A DNA stretch of 64,000 nucleotides from positions 4,438,803 through 4,502,802 of the forward strand of contig NZ_FOJF01000001.1 in NCBI RefSeq assembly GCF_900110995.1, given 5' to 3'. Of the stretch, positions 27,587 through 36,037 are shown one piece after another. Within the stretch, counting starts at the first letter, position 1, and each line of letters begins with the position of its first letter. The notes beneath the pieces were generated by a model. It did no database searches, was not told the DNA's origin, and saw only the letters and a list, made by a program, of their open reading frames with translations. Origin of the DNA: Chitinophaga sp. YR573. GTDB lineage: Bacteria > Bacteroidota > Bacteroidia > Chitinophagales > Chitinophagaceae. A program made the position numbers and the translations under genes.

Positions 27587-28000
27587 ATGTTTATATCAAC
27601 AACGGACATCCGTGTGCGCTACGGAGAAACTGATCAGATGGGATATCTGTATTATGGTAATTACGCACTGTATTACGAAGTAGGAAGGGCAGAAGCGATC
27701 CGAACACTGGGATTCACTTATGCAGAGTTGGAAAAACAGGGTATTATTATGCCAGTGGCAGAGTTAAATGTTAAATACCTGCGACCTGCTTATTACGATG
27801 ATCTGATAACAGTAAAGACTATACTCAAAGAATTACCTGTTAGTCATAAGATACAGTTCCACTCAGAACTGTACAATGAAAAAGGAGAATTGCTGAATAT
27901 AGGGGTCACTACCCTGGTGTTCCTGCATGCAGACACCAAAACGAAATATGGAATGCCTCCGGTAATGATGGAGCGACTGGCTCCCTTTTTTGAAAAATAA
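27587..28000 (+). CDS. Acyl-CoA thioesterase, 4HBT/YbgC family
   Basis: 137 residues, the size of a single hotdog domain. The catalytic motif RYGETDQMGYLYYGNY (Asp16) matches the YbgC/4-hydroxybenzoyl-CoA thioesterase pattern, in which the Asp hydrolyses acyl-CoA. The natural substrate cannot be read from sequence; short-chain acyl-CoA or a housekeeping role is likely. It is 11 bp upstream of cinA and probably cotranscribed with it and the E2 gene. Confidence 0.9.
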   Translation: MFISTTDIRVRYGETDQMGYLYYGNYALYYEVGRAEAIRTLGFTYAELEKQGIIMPVAELNVKYLRPAYYDDLITVKTILKELPVSHKIQFHSELYNEKGELLNIGVTTLVFLHADTKTKYGMPPVMMERLAPFFEK

Positions 28001-28011
28001 TAGCATTGATT

Positions 28012-29268
28012 ATGGACGAGGAACTGGCAAAGGTAACTGTCAGCATTATCACTATAGGTGACGAACTGCTGATCGGACAAACGATAGATACCAACTCTGC
28101 CTGGATGGCGCAGCAGCTGAATGCAATGGGGATCTGGGTACAGCGCCGGGTAGCTATCGGGGACGTAAAGGAAGCCATTCTGGAAGCGCTGGAAAAAGAA
28201 GGTGCGGTATCAGATATTGTACTGATTACAGGTGGATTAGGTCCTACGGCCGATGATATTACGAAACCGGTATTAACGGAATATTTCGGTGGAAAGCTGG
28301 TGCGGGATGAGATCACCTATCGTCAGGTGATGGAGTTCTTCGAAAGCAGGGGATTACCTACGCTGCAAAGGAATGTGGACCAGTCCCTGGTACCAGATGT
28401 CTGCACGGTACTGCATAATACCCGTGGCACCGCTCCGGGCATGTGGTTCGAGAAGGATGGCAGGATTTATGTCTCCATGCCGGGCGTCCCCCATGAAATG
28501 AAAGGTCTGATGGAAGCCCATGTGCTGCCTAAGCTACGGGATTATTTCAACACGCCTGCCGTAGTCCACCAGACGTTGATTACTTCCGGTATGGGCGAGT
28601 CTTTCGTTGCCGAAAGACTGGTAGACTTTGAAGCTGGTTTACCTTCTCATATCAAACTGGCTTACCTGCCAGCCTACGGACTCCTGAAACTCCGCCTTAC
28701 CGCACAGGGAGCCGACAAAGTCTCCACTGCTGCTGAGTTATCTATCTTGTTCCACCAGATGAAAGCTCTTTTGCCCGACATCACCGTGGCAGACCAGGAT
28801 ATCTCTATGGCGGAAGTAATAGGGCGTGCCTTAATGGCTTCCCATAAAACCGTAGGCACCGCAGAAAGTTGCACCGGCGGGTACATTTCCCATAGTATGA
28901 CTCTCATCCCGGGTAGTTCTGCCTGGTATTCCGGCAGTATTGTGAGTTACTCCAATGAGATGAAGATGCAGCTGCTGGGGGTACAGTCGGCCACTCTCAA
29001 TGCCTATGGTGCGGTCAGTGAACAGGTGGTACTTGAAATGGCAGCGGGGGCGTTACATAGATTAAAAACCGATTATATAATAGCAGTTTCCGGCATCATG
29101 GGCCCCGATGGCGGTACCCCTGAAAAGCCCGTTGGGACTGTATGGATAGCGGCTGGTAGTGCGGGAAACCTGGTAGCGGTAAAGTTCCAGCTCCGGTACG
29201 ACCGCTACAGTAATATTCAATTGACAGCGGCCTATGCGATGAATGAATTGAGGAAGTTGATAGTTTAA
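28012..29268 (+). CDS. cinA: CinA-like protein (NMN deamidase-related)
   Basis: 418 residues from the ATG at 28012; the frame opens at a TTG six bases earlier. The N-terminal MoCF-biosynthesis-like domain has SIITIGDELLIGQTIDTNS and TGGLGPTADDITK. The C-terminal CinA domain has GTAESCTGGYISH and VSGIMGPDGGTPEKPVGTVW, including the Ser/Cys region of nicotinamide-mononucleotide amidohydrolases. In other bacteria CinA deamidates NMN or cleaves ADP-ribose in pyridine nucleotide recycling. It is the middle gene of a three-gene rightward cluster. Confidence 0.93.
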   Translation: MDEELAKVTVSIITIGDELLIGQTIDTNSAWMAQQLNAMGIWVQRRVAIGDVKEAILEALEKEGAVSDIVLITGGLGPTADDITKPVLTEYFGGKLVRDEITYRQVMEFFESRGLPTLQRNVDQSLVPDVCTVLHNTRGTAPGMWFEKDGRIYVSMPGVPHEMKGLMEAHVLPKLRDYFNTPAVVHQTLITSGMGESFVAERLVDFEAGLPSHIKLAYLPAYGLLKLRLTAQGADKVSTAAELSILFHQMKALLPDITVADQDISMAEVIGRALMASHKTVGTAESCTGGYISHSMTLIPGSSAWYSGSIVSYSNEMKMQLLGVQSATLNAYGAVSEQVVLEMAAGALHRLKTDYIIAVSGIMGPDGGTPEKPVGTVWIAAGSAGNLVAVKFQLRYDRYSNIQLTAAYAMNELRKLIV

Positions 29269-29309
29269 CTTACTTTTGTTTCCATACCAAAAAGCAAAAC
29301 AACAATCTT

Positions 29310-30671
29310 ATGGCCATTGTAGAACTGGTAATGCCCAAAATGGGGGAAAGTATTATGGAAGCCACCATATTACGTTGGCATAAAAAGCCGGGGGATCAGG
29401 TAAAAGCTGAGGAAACCCTGCTTGAAATTGCTACCGATAAGGTGGACAGTGAAGTACCTTCTATCGCAGATGGAGAAATTACCGAACTACTTTATGCAGA
29501 AAATGACGTAGTACCTGTAGGTGCTGTCATTGCGCGTATTAATACCAGCGCAGAGGAACCTGCGGCTGAGCCGGAACCTGAGACTACTGAACCGGCAGAA
29601 GAAGCGCCGTCGGAAGAGGAAGTTCCTCAGGCAGTTGAACACACTGAACCCCAGTTTGTGACTGGTGGCGCCCGTTTCTATTCTCCGCTGGTGCTGACGA
29701 TCGCACAGCAGGAAGGGATCAACTTTGCAGAACTGGAAAAAATTGTTGGCACCGGCAATGAAGGCCGTGTCACTAAAAAAGACATTCTGCAGTATGTTGA
29801 GAACAAGGGCAAGGGTGCTGTTCCAGCTGTTACCGCTCCTGTTGCTACTCCGCATGTGGCTCCGCCTAAACCGGCAGAAGCTCCTGTGGCACATACTACT
29901 ACACCATCTGTAACAATACAGCATCCTGTTAGCAGTAATGGCAGCAGCCATAATTACGGCGGTAATGTGGAGATCATAGAGATGGACCGTATGCGTAAGA
30001 TGATCGCAGATCATATGGTGCGCAGCAAACATACCAGTCCGCATGTAACCAGCTTTGCTGAGGCAGACGTAACCAATATGGTCCGTTGGCGCGACCAGGT
30101 AAAGAAAGACTTTGAAAAGAGGGAAGGAGAGAAGATCACCTTTACTCCGTTGTTTATAGAAGCACTGGTGAAGTGTATTAAAAAGTATCCGCTGCTGAAC
30201 AGTTCATTGGATGGTGATAAGATCATTATCAAGAAGGATATCAATGTGGGTATGGCTACGGCATTACCAACGGGTAACCTGATCGTTCCTGTGATCCGTA
30301 ATGCAGACATGCTGAACCTGGTGGGCCTTACCAAACAGGTGAACAACCTGGCCTCTGCTGCCCGTCAGAACCGCCTGAAACCGGATGCTACACAGAATGG
30401 TACTATTACCTTAACGAATGTCGGCAGCTTCGGCAGCCTGGCAGGAACGCCTATTATCAACCAGCCGCAGGTAGCTATCCTGGCGGTGGGTACTATCAAG
30501 AAGCGTCCTGTTGTAATAGAAACAGAACATGGTGATACGATTGCGATCCGTCATATGATGTATCTCTCTCTTTCTTATGATCACCGTGTTGTGGATGGTG
30601 CATTAGGATCTACCTTCCTGAGTGCTATTGCATCTGAACTGGAACATTTCGATTCTCACAGAGAGTATTAA
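29310..30671 (+). CDS. Dihydrolipoamide acyltransferase (E2) of a 2-oxoacid dehydrogenase complex
   Basis: 453 residues. Residues 1-76 are one lipoyl domain, with the lipoylated Lys44 in EIATDKVDSEVPS. An acidic Pro/Glu linker follows, then a peripheral-subunit-binding domain (SPLVLTIAQQEGINF...GRVTKKDIL, about 130-167), a second Ala/Pro linker and the catalytic acyltransferase domain. The active site LSYDHRVVDG has His425 and Asp429. One lipoyl domain and the overall sequence fit a branched-chain or generic E2 rather than multi-lipoyl PDH E2. No E1 or E3 gene is adjacent, so the other subunits must be elsewhere. Confidence 0.92.
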   Translation: MAIVELVMPKMGESIMEATILRWHKKPGDQVKAEETLLEIATDKVDSEVPSIADGEITELLYAENDVVPVGAVIARINTSAEEPAAEPEPETTEPAEEAPSEEEVPQAVEHTEPQFVTGGARFYSPLVLTIAQQEGINFAELEKIVGTGNEGRVTKKDILQYVENKGKGAVPAVTAPVATPHVAPPKPAEAPVAHTTTPSVTIQHPVSSNGSSHNYGGNVEIIEMDRMRKMIADHMVRSKHTSPHVTSFAEADVTNMVRWRDQVKKDFEKREGEKITFTPLFIEALVKCIKKYPLLNSSLDGDKIIIKKDINVGMATALPTGNLIVPVIRNADMLNLVGLTKQVNNLASAARQNRLKPDATQNGTITLTNVGSFGSLAGTPIINQPQVAILAVGTIKKRPVVIETEHGDTIAIRHMMYLSLSYDHRVVDGALGSTFLSAIASELEHFDSHREY

Positions 30672-30688
30672 TAGAACGCTTTTTTTTT

Positions 30689-30723
30689 AGCCCGGCTTCT
30701 GTGTAAGGAGTCGGGCTTTTTTT
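30689..30723. terminator. Intrinsic terminator between E2 and the ATPase gene
   Basis: AGCCCG (30689-30694) pairs with CGGGCT (30712-30717), with further pairing inside, followed by a seven-T run. A T run also precedes the stem, so it can work for both convergent genes. Confidence 0.8.
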
Positions 30724-31903
30724 ATTTCATTTCGCATAACTCATTCATCATATCAACTAAAGGCATAATAGTGATACCATGAGCTGCGGGAATCCTTTCC
30801 TTTCCAGGGTATACGATAAACCGCTCTGTTGCCTGAATGTCTTCACATCCCAGATGGAATCCTTTTGACACAGATGGAGATAATGATCGCTTAATCTCAA
30901 TAGCATATTTTTTCTTCGGACTTTGTTCAAGTACAAGATCTATTTCAGCTCCTGCCGATGTTCTGTAAAACCAAGGTGTTACTCCAATAGGTAAACACGA
31001 TATCAGATTTTCTATAACAAAACCTTCCCAGCTGGCTCCTACAACCGGATGTCCCAGAATATCGTCCAGTGTTGTGAGATTCAGCAACGCATGGGTTAAA
31101 CCACTATCCCGGATATAAACTTTGGGTGCTTTAACAAGCCGTTTTCCAATATTACCCGACCATGGACGTAATGTTCTGATCAATAGTAAATCTTCCAGTA
31201 GCTCAATATATCGTTTGGCTGTTGTAACTGATACACCAAGGTTAGCGCCTATTTGTGCAATATTGATCTGTCCACCCTGACTATGGGCTAACATTGTCCA
31301 TAAAAGCCTTAAACTGGTTGCTGGTATGCGTGGGCCAAATTGTGGTACATCCCTTTCCAGGTAAGTACTGATAAAGTTCATTCGCCAGCGTAAACTTGCT
31401 TCGTCACTTTTGGCCAGGAAACTGTCCGGGAAACCACCTCTGTTCCATAGTTGGTCCTGATCAGACCATTGTGTCTGATTAATTTCGGATGCTGTTAAGC
31501 CAGATAATTCTTTATAAGCAATTCGTCCTGCAAGAGATTCGGATGATTGTTTCAAAAGATCCAGAGATGCAGATCCCAGAATGAGAAACTGTCCTGTTTT
31601 ATGACCTTCTCTTCGTTGCCGGTCTATTACCCCCCGTAATATCTGAAATAGCTCAGGAACACGCTGGATTTCATCCAGGACAATTAGTTTCCCTTTGTGT
31701 AGTTCAAAATAACTCTCCGGTTCATTCAATTTTGCCTGGTCGGAAGGGCTTTCGAGGTCCAGGTAAATATGTTTTAATTCGAAAGAGCTGGCAATAGCTT
31801 CCGCAAGGGTGGTTTTACCCACCTGACGTGGCCCTAAAACCCCAACAGCGGAGAATTCTTCCAGCAATTGTATAATTTCTGCTTTAGCTTTTCGTTCAAT
31901 CAT
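30722..31903 (-). CDS. AAA ATPase with DUF4143 domain
   Basis: 393 residues. Walker A is GPRQVGKT at 24-31 and Walker B LIVLDE at 73-78, followed by the sensor-like LGSAS segment. The C-terminal half is DUF4143, with the typical GASWEGFVIENLI and WFYRTSAGAEIDLVLE, the latter resembling the core of PD-(D/E)XK nucleases. These AAA_14/DUF4143 proteins are widespread, often mobile and of unclear function; defence or TA-like roles are suspected. It is a single gene, flanked on its 5' side by 519 bp without genes, which suggests acquisition as a unit. Confidence 0.88.
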   Translation of the reverse strand: MIERKAKAEIIQLLEEFSAVGVLGPRQVGKTTLAEAIASSFELKHIYLDLESPSDQAKLNEPESYFELHKGKLIVLDEIQRVPELFQILRGVIDRQRREGHKTGQFLILGSASLDLLKQSSESLAGRIAYKELSGLTASEINQTQWSDQDQLWNRGGFPDSFLAKSDEASLRWRMNFISTYLERDVPQFGPRIPATSLRLLWTMLAHSQGGQINIAQIGANLGVSVTTAKRYIELLEDLLLIRTLRPWSGNIGKRLVKAPKVYIRDSGLTHALLNLTTLDDILGHPVVGASWEGFVIENLISCLPIGVTPWFYRTSAGAEIDLVLEQSPKKKYAIEIKRSLSPSVSKGFHLGCEDIQATERFIVYPGKERIPAAHGITIMPLVDMMNELCEMK

Positions 31904-32422
31904 CCTTGCAATTATAACATAAAATGTTCGATTTGCAAGGATGAATACTATAATTTATGTAAATATTAATATATATGAAGTGCTGTTAAGGCTATCAGAA
32001 GGAGAGATGTCAACATGTAAAAATGCTATTTAATAAAATAGTATAGTCTATTTCGTTAGGGGGCCTGCATGTAAATTTTCATCATAAAATTGGGGATAGA
32101 AAATGCTTTTTCCGGTTTTATTCTATATCATACTTTTCTATAAGCATACAACTTCTTACCACACAATTACCTCATTGCGCATCATGATTTAGTATAAACG
32201 TGCAGGTTATATAGCTCTCTCACGAGCCACATGTGAAGCTTAATCTGGACTACTATTTACAAAGATTCAGGGGTAAGAATCTCCGCTATCATAACATCAT
32301 GTTATTGACAGGAACAAACATTGAAGACTAACAAAACAACTCATCATTAAAAAAGCCCCGAAGCAAATTGCCCGGGGCTTTCTTAATAAATTTCTTGACC
32401 GAATGAGCTTTGGTCAACAGAA
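31904..32422. other. 519-bp intergenic region
   Basis: AT-rich sequence between two leftward genes. Apart from the terminator hairpin at 32352-32381 I see no coding frame, RNA gene or clear repeat. The ATPase promoter should lie in its left part, but no exact TAnnTTTG was found. Confidence 0.4.
32352..32381 (-). terminator. Intrinsic terminator of the RRM protein gene
   Basis: AAAGCCCCG (32352-32360) pairs with CGGGGCTTT (32373-32381). On the minus strand the stem is followed by a run of T (TTTTTTAATG). It lies 41 bp after the RRM gene stop. Confidence 0.85.
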
Positions 32423-32755
32423 TTAATAACGACCACGACCGCCGCCGCCGCCGTATCCACCGCCGCCGCCACGGTTACCACCAAATCCACCACCTCTAGA
32501 GTTATTATTCGGTTGTTTAGGTCTTGCTTCGTTTACCATCAGCTGTTTGCCTTCAATTTCAGTTCCGTTCAAACTGTCCATAGCCTTGCTACCTTCTTCC
32601 TGGTTGGCCATCTCGACGAAACCGAAACCGCGTGAACGGCCTGTTTCATGGTCCTTGATAATTTTAGCGGAAGTCACTTCGCCAAATTCGCTGAATATCT
32701 GGTGAAGGTCCTCATCGTTCAACCTGTAGTGCAGGTTGGCTACGTAAATGTTCAT
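32423..32755 (-). CDS. RNA-binding protein with one RRM and Gly-rich tail
   Basis: 110 residues. A single RNA-recognition motif fills residues 1-80, with RNP2 IYVANL at 3-8 and RNP1 RGFGFVEM at 42-49. The tail is almost only Gly, Arg and Tyr (RGGGFGGNRGGGGGYGGGGGRGRY region), like cyanobacterial and Bacteroidota Rbp proteins. Such small RRM proteins bind RNA and are often cold-inducible or act as post-transcriptional regulators, in place of Hfq/ProQ-type chaperones. It is monocistronic with a strong terminator and a 247-bp divergent upstream region. Confidence 0.93.
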   Translation of the reverse strand: MNIYVANLHYRLNDEDLHQIFSEFGEVTSAKIIKDHETGRSRGFGFVEMANQEEGSKAMDSLNGTEIEGKQLMVNEARPKQPNNNSRGGGFGGNRGGGGGYGGGGGRGRY

Positions 32756-33002
32756 GACTAAAAAATTAAAAAAATGAAAAATAATATTGAAGATAAAGAA
32801 ATAAGTTCAATAAATACATAGCACGTAGAAATAATTTAACAATGCACTCAAACAAGTCATTTTTACAGTGCCAATACCCCATATAGCAAGACTTTTACCC
32901 CCTTTTTAAATTTTCTTTAAGCCTAAATTACCACGTATGTTATATAGATAATTGCATCATTTTTCGTAAATTAATAGTAACGATCCATTAAATTTTATTA
33001 CT

Positions 33003-33722
33003 ATGAGTAGTCTGAGCGAAACCTGGTTTGCAGACGGTTATATCGACTTTGAGCAGAAAAAATACGCCTTACTGGCCTACCTGCAACATATTAACCGTCA
33101 TTTCAATGAAAATAAGTTGTATCCCCAGCTGGCGGATGTTGTCTTCCATTATAACAACCTCGTGGCCTTCAAAGAGAACAAACAATTCCTGCAGCAACAG
33201 TTCCCTAAACGCCTGACAGCTATCAACATCGAACGCCTGCAACTCCTCTACGAACAGATGATCGCAGACGACGAACTGATGCAGGAACTGGAAAGCATCA
33301 TCCAGTTTGCCATCCATAAGCTGAACTTCACCATCAAAGAAGGTGCAGAAATCTATGAATTCGTCGAAGACAGCCTGAATATCTCCCCCGTAGGTCTCAT
33401 TCCCCTGGATACCCAGGAAGGATACCTGTTTCTGTGCGATGGCGGCCACCGTCAGACGCTGGTGTATGAATACCGCCTGAGTATCTTTGAGCGCCATGAC
33501 GAGAAGTACAGGGGCATTCACACGCAATACATCGATACCTACATCAAGGACCTGGTGCATACCTGCGAACATATCAAAACCAGTCTGATCCGGCAGCGTA
33601 AAAAACTGCCCAATCCTGCAGTGTACCGTGTAGATACAAAACTGGTGTTCCCGGTAGAAGAAACGTTATTGCCGATCGCCAAGCGCTGCCTGGTGAAATA
33701 CATCACTAAAAATGCGGCTTAA
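33003..33722 (+). CDS. Conserved Bacteroidota protein of unknown function
   Basis: 239 residues, soluble, with no signal peptide or TM helix. The N-terminal half is helical (LLAYLQHINRHFNENKLYPQLADV); the C-terminal half contains a mixed region with EGYLFLCDGGHRQTLVYEYRLSIF. I recognise no catalytic motif. Composition and codon use match its neighbours, and the ORF fills the space between well-separated flanking genes, so it is real and probably core. It converges on the DUF4230 gene with only 6 bp between stops. Confidence 0.8.
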   Translation: MSSLSETWFADGYIDFEQKKYALLAYLQHINRHFNENKLYPQLADVVFHYNNLVAFKENKQFLQQQFPKRLTAINIERLQLLYEQMIADDELMQELESIIQFAIHKLNFTIKEGAEIYEFVEDSLNISPVGLIPLDTQEGYLFLCDGGHRQTLVYEYRLSIFERHDEKYRGIHTQYIDTYIKDLVHTCEHIKTSLIRQRKKLPNPAVYRVDTKLVFPVEETLLPIAKRCLVKYITKNAA

Positions 33723-33728
33723 ACGGCC

Positions 33729-34343
33729 TTATTTCAGCGTATTATAGGCTTTGTTATCAAAGGTAATCTCCAGCTGATGATCGGCGAGAAATGGCTGGTA
33801 ATATTGCTTAATGATCTTAGTGATCTTATCCTTCGACTGGGTGAGGTATAGTTGATTGTTTTCCAGTTGCTCCCTGGAAGTCTGGTATAGTTTCTTTTGT
33901 ACGTCTGTATAAGTTTCATCATCCTGGAACAAAAGCCATCCCTTGCGGTTGGCAGTCTCCATCTTGTCTACTTTCAGCTCATAACTCAGCAGGTGAGGCT
34001 CCGGCAGCTTTACCATGATCTTCTTATCAGACAATGTGATGTGAAAATTCTTTTCACTCACATCCACCCCATATTTAGCTTCATAAGGTACAGATACCCA
34101 GATGGTATTCTCCAGGAAAGCCTTTTTCATGTTGCTTGTCCAGGTACCATCTTCCTCAATATTACTGCGTTTGATATTAGCTACCCCCTGTACGTCCAGG
34201 CTGGCCAGTTCTGCTATCTCTTTAACGATCAGACTATTGGAAAGGATGCTTTGATTGACGCTCTTGCTGCCGTATTGCTTACCCAGCCAGAAGATCAGTA
34301 TTACGAGTGATGTAAAGAAAATGAAACGAAAAAATCTTTTCAT
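33729..34343 (-). CDS. DUF4230 domain membrane-anchored protein
   Basis: 204 residues. An N-terminal TM anchor (about 5-20) is followed by a periplasmic DUF4230 domain, recognised by the pattern VKEIAELASLDVQGVANIKR, then TIWVSVPYEAKYGVDVSEKNFHITLSDKKIMVKLPEP. Such proteins are widespread in Bacteroidota and Firmicutes, and their function is unknown. It appears monocistronic and leftward. Confidence 0.85.
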   Translation of the reverse strand: MKRFFRFIFFTSLVILIFWLGKQYGSKSVNQSILSNSLIVKEIAELASLDVQGVANIKRSNIEEDGTWTSNMKKAFLENTIWVSVPYEAKYGVDVSEKNFHITLSDKKIMVKLPEPHLLSYELKVDKMETANRKGWLLFQDDETYTDVQKKLYQTSREQLENNQLYLTQSKDKITKIIKQYYQPFLADHQLEITFDNKAYNTLK

Positions 34344-34408
34344 AACGGAAAACTAAGGAAAATGATGAATGCCCTGCGATAACTGCAAAATATTAAAAAT
34401 AGCTGAAG

Positions 34409-34894
34409 TTATTCTTCTCTCGTAAGTTGTTGTATCAGCTCTGCATGTTGCGGATAGGTTTCCAGCAGCATTTTCCGGCTGCCCATTTCAAAGTCGGCAA
34501 AGTCGAACCCCGGTGCCACGGTACATCCCACCAGGGTGAAGCCCTGTTCTCCTGCTACACGTGAAGCAAACCAGTTACCTGCGGTAATGACCAGCTGGGG
34601 ATATTCTCCCAGATGAATATTCAGTCCCAGTTTATGTATGGTAAGGTTCCCGGAAGGGTCTATCTCATAGATATGTAACGGGTTTCCGTCATAAAAATGC
34701 CACATCTCATCAGAGGCTATACGATGAAAGGCAGAGAACACATGATCCTCCAGTAAAAAGTAAATACCGGTAGAGGCGTTCCTGTTACCCGACATCGCAG
34801 GGGAACGGTAAGTTTCCCTGAAAGCACCCCCTTCAACATGGGGCTGTAACTGCAGATGTTCGCGCCAATAGGCAGCATTGGAAGAAGTGGACAT
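34409..34894 (-). CDS. Cupin protein, DUF985 family
   Basis: 161 residues in a single cupin fold: YWREHLQLQPHVEGGAFRETYRS, FLLEDHVFSAFHRIASDEMWHFYDGNPLHIYEI and TLVGCTVAPGFDFADFEMG are the DUF985 (cupin_5) motifs. The His residues in FHRI and WHFY would be metal ligands or line the pocket. Members are proposed sugar-related epimerase- or binding-type enzymes, but no reaction is established. It lies downstream of the AraC gene behind a terminator, so it is probably transcribed on its own. Confidence 0.88.
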   Translation of the reverse strand: MSTSSNAAYWREHLQLQPHVEGGAFRETYRSPAMSGNRNASTGIYFLLEDHVFSAFHRIASDEMWHFYDGNPLHIYEIDPSGNLTIHKLGLNIHLGEYPQLVITAGNWFASRVAGEQGFTLVGCTVAPGFDFADFEMGSRKMLLETYPQHAELIQQLTREE

Positions 34895-34914
34895 ATCCCG
34901 AAGATAAATAAAAA

Positions 34915-34942
34915 AAGCAGTCTGCTATACAGCAGACTGCTT
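34915..34942 (-). terminator. Intrinsic terminator of the AraC-family gene
   Basis: Perfect 12-bp arms AAGCAGTCTGCT and AGCAGACTGCTT with a 4-nt loop (ATAC). On the minus strand a TTTTTTATTT run follows. It is 21 bp after the stop. Confidence 0.85.
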
Positions 34943-34963
34943 AATAATATGTTTATAAGATGT

Positions 34964-35779
34964 TCAGGCAACAGCCATAGGACGCATTTGCGTAATAATC
35001 GGCATATTTTCCGTTACAGGTGTTTCCCCTTTAAAGAACTGGAAGTCCTGTATGAACTGTGCATGATTGTAATAATCGTTGGTAGTGATGAATGACTGCC
35101 ATTGTTCCACATTCATTTTCTGCATGTTACGCATAGCATCTCTGAAACGGAGCATACGTGCATACAGTTGTGGGGTAATGCCAATCACTTCCATGAACTT
35201 CCTTTCCAGGGTAGGACGGGAAGTCTTGAATTTTCTTGTCAACCGGTCTATATTGATATAACCCTGGTGGCGGACCATGTAATCAGCCACTTCATCTACC
35301 TGTTTCAGAGAATGACCATTCTCTGCGATCATAGTAGTGAAAGCGTTGTTCAGCGTAACATCCAGACTGATAGGATCAGCAGTAGCTGCTAAGTCCTGCG
35401 ACAGCTGATGCCAGCCGGCATGATTATGTTTCTGCAGATCGCGGTAGTAGTTGTTGAAGGCAGACATGTCCAGACCAGCCAGCTTATAACAGCCATAGGC
35501 GTTCAGTTGCACCACAGTCATTTTTACAGGTCCTTTCACCCTTATCTGGTGATGACAGGTAAAATGTCCGACTACTGAAGCTGAAGGTAAGGTGAAGGAA
35601 GCATGCTGGCTTGGTTGAAATGTCACTTCTCCTTCCTGCAGGAATACCATGTACAGGTCTCCAAGAGAAAAAAGGTTCTGAGGCAGATTAATCAAACCAC
35701 TTTGCGCATTCTGCAAATGGTAATAATGCTTTACATAGGGTGCCAGCGCAGCGGCTGGGTGATAGATACGGAAGTTCAT
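34964..35779 (-). CDS. AraC-family transcriptional regulator
   Basis: 271 residues from the ATG at 35779 (the frame opens at a GTG 36 bp upstream). The N-terminal region (FRIYHPAAALAPYVKHYYHLQN) matches the sensor domain common in Bacteroidota AraC proteins. The C-terminal double helix-turn-helix includes INIDRLTRKFKTSRPTLERKF and the typical GITPQLYARMLRF. After that comes a longer than usual tail with YYNHAQFIQDFQFFKGETP. An effector is not predictable. A TATGTTTG -7 box at 35845-35852 (minus) could drive it. Target genes are unknown; the neighbouring cupin gene is a possibility. Confidence 0.88.
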   Translation of the reverse strand: MNFRIYHPAAALAPYVKHYYHLQNAQSGLINLPQNLFSLGDLYMVFLQEGEVTFQPSQHASFTLPSASVVGHFTCHHQIRVKGPVKMTVVQLNAYGCYKLAGLDMSAFNNYYRDLQKHNHAGWHQLSQDLAATADPISLDVTLNNAFTTMIAENGHSLKQVDEVADYMVRHQGYINIDRLTRKFKTSRPTLERKFMEVIGITPQLYARMLRFRDAMRNMQKMNVEQWQSFITTNDYYNHAQFIQDFQFFKGETPVTENMPIITQMRPMAVA

Positions 35780-35844
35780 AGGATCTGAATATGCTGTATT
35801 ACGAGATATCCACACGGGCGCTTAGGGCCACCAAGTTTTCAATA

Positions 35845-35852
35845 CAAACATA
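35845..35852 (-). promoter_or_regulatory. Candidate -7 box for the AraC-family gene
   Basis: TATGTTTG on the minus strand fits TAnnTTTG, 66 bp before the AraC start. No properly spaced -33 box was seen. Confidence 0.3.
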
Positions 35853-35924
35853 ACAGAATGTAAGTATATAAAAAAATATAATTTGATTGTATTGAAAGAC
35901 AGTTTGTTGCGTTATGAAAATGTT

Positions 35925-35961
35925 AAAAACCGGCCATGAACGGGTATCCTGGCCGGTTTTT
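35925..35961 (-). terminator. Intrinsic terminator of the S9 peptidase gene
   Basis: Perfect 12-bp arms AAAAACCGGCCA (35925-35936) and TGGCCGGTTTTT (35950-35961), with T runs on both sides. It lies 76 bp after the peptidase stop. Confidence 0.8.
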
Positions 35962-36037
35962 AACGTAGTGAACTGCTGCTCATTGTGTTGTGTTTTTAAC
36001 AGTTTTATAAGCAGTTGCAGTTCATTGTGTTATCATT

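Noticed and set aside
33069-33572. Minus-strand 167-codon frame under the 239-residue conserved gene
   Set aside because: It is antisense to the frame with better composition and gene spacing; no motif.
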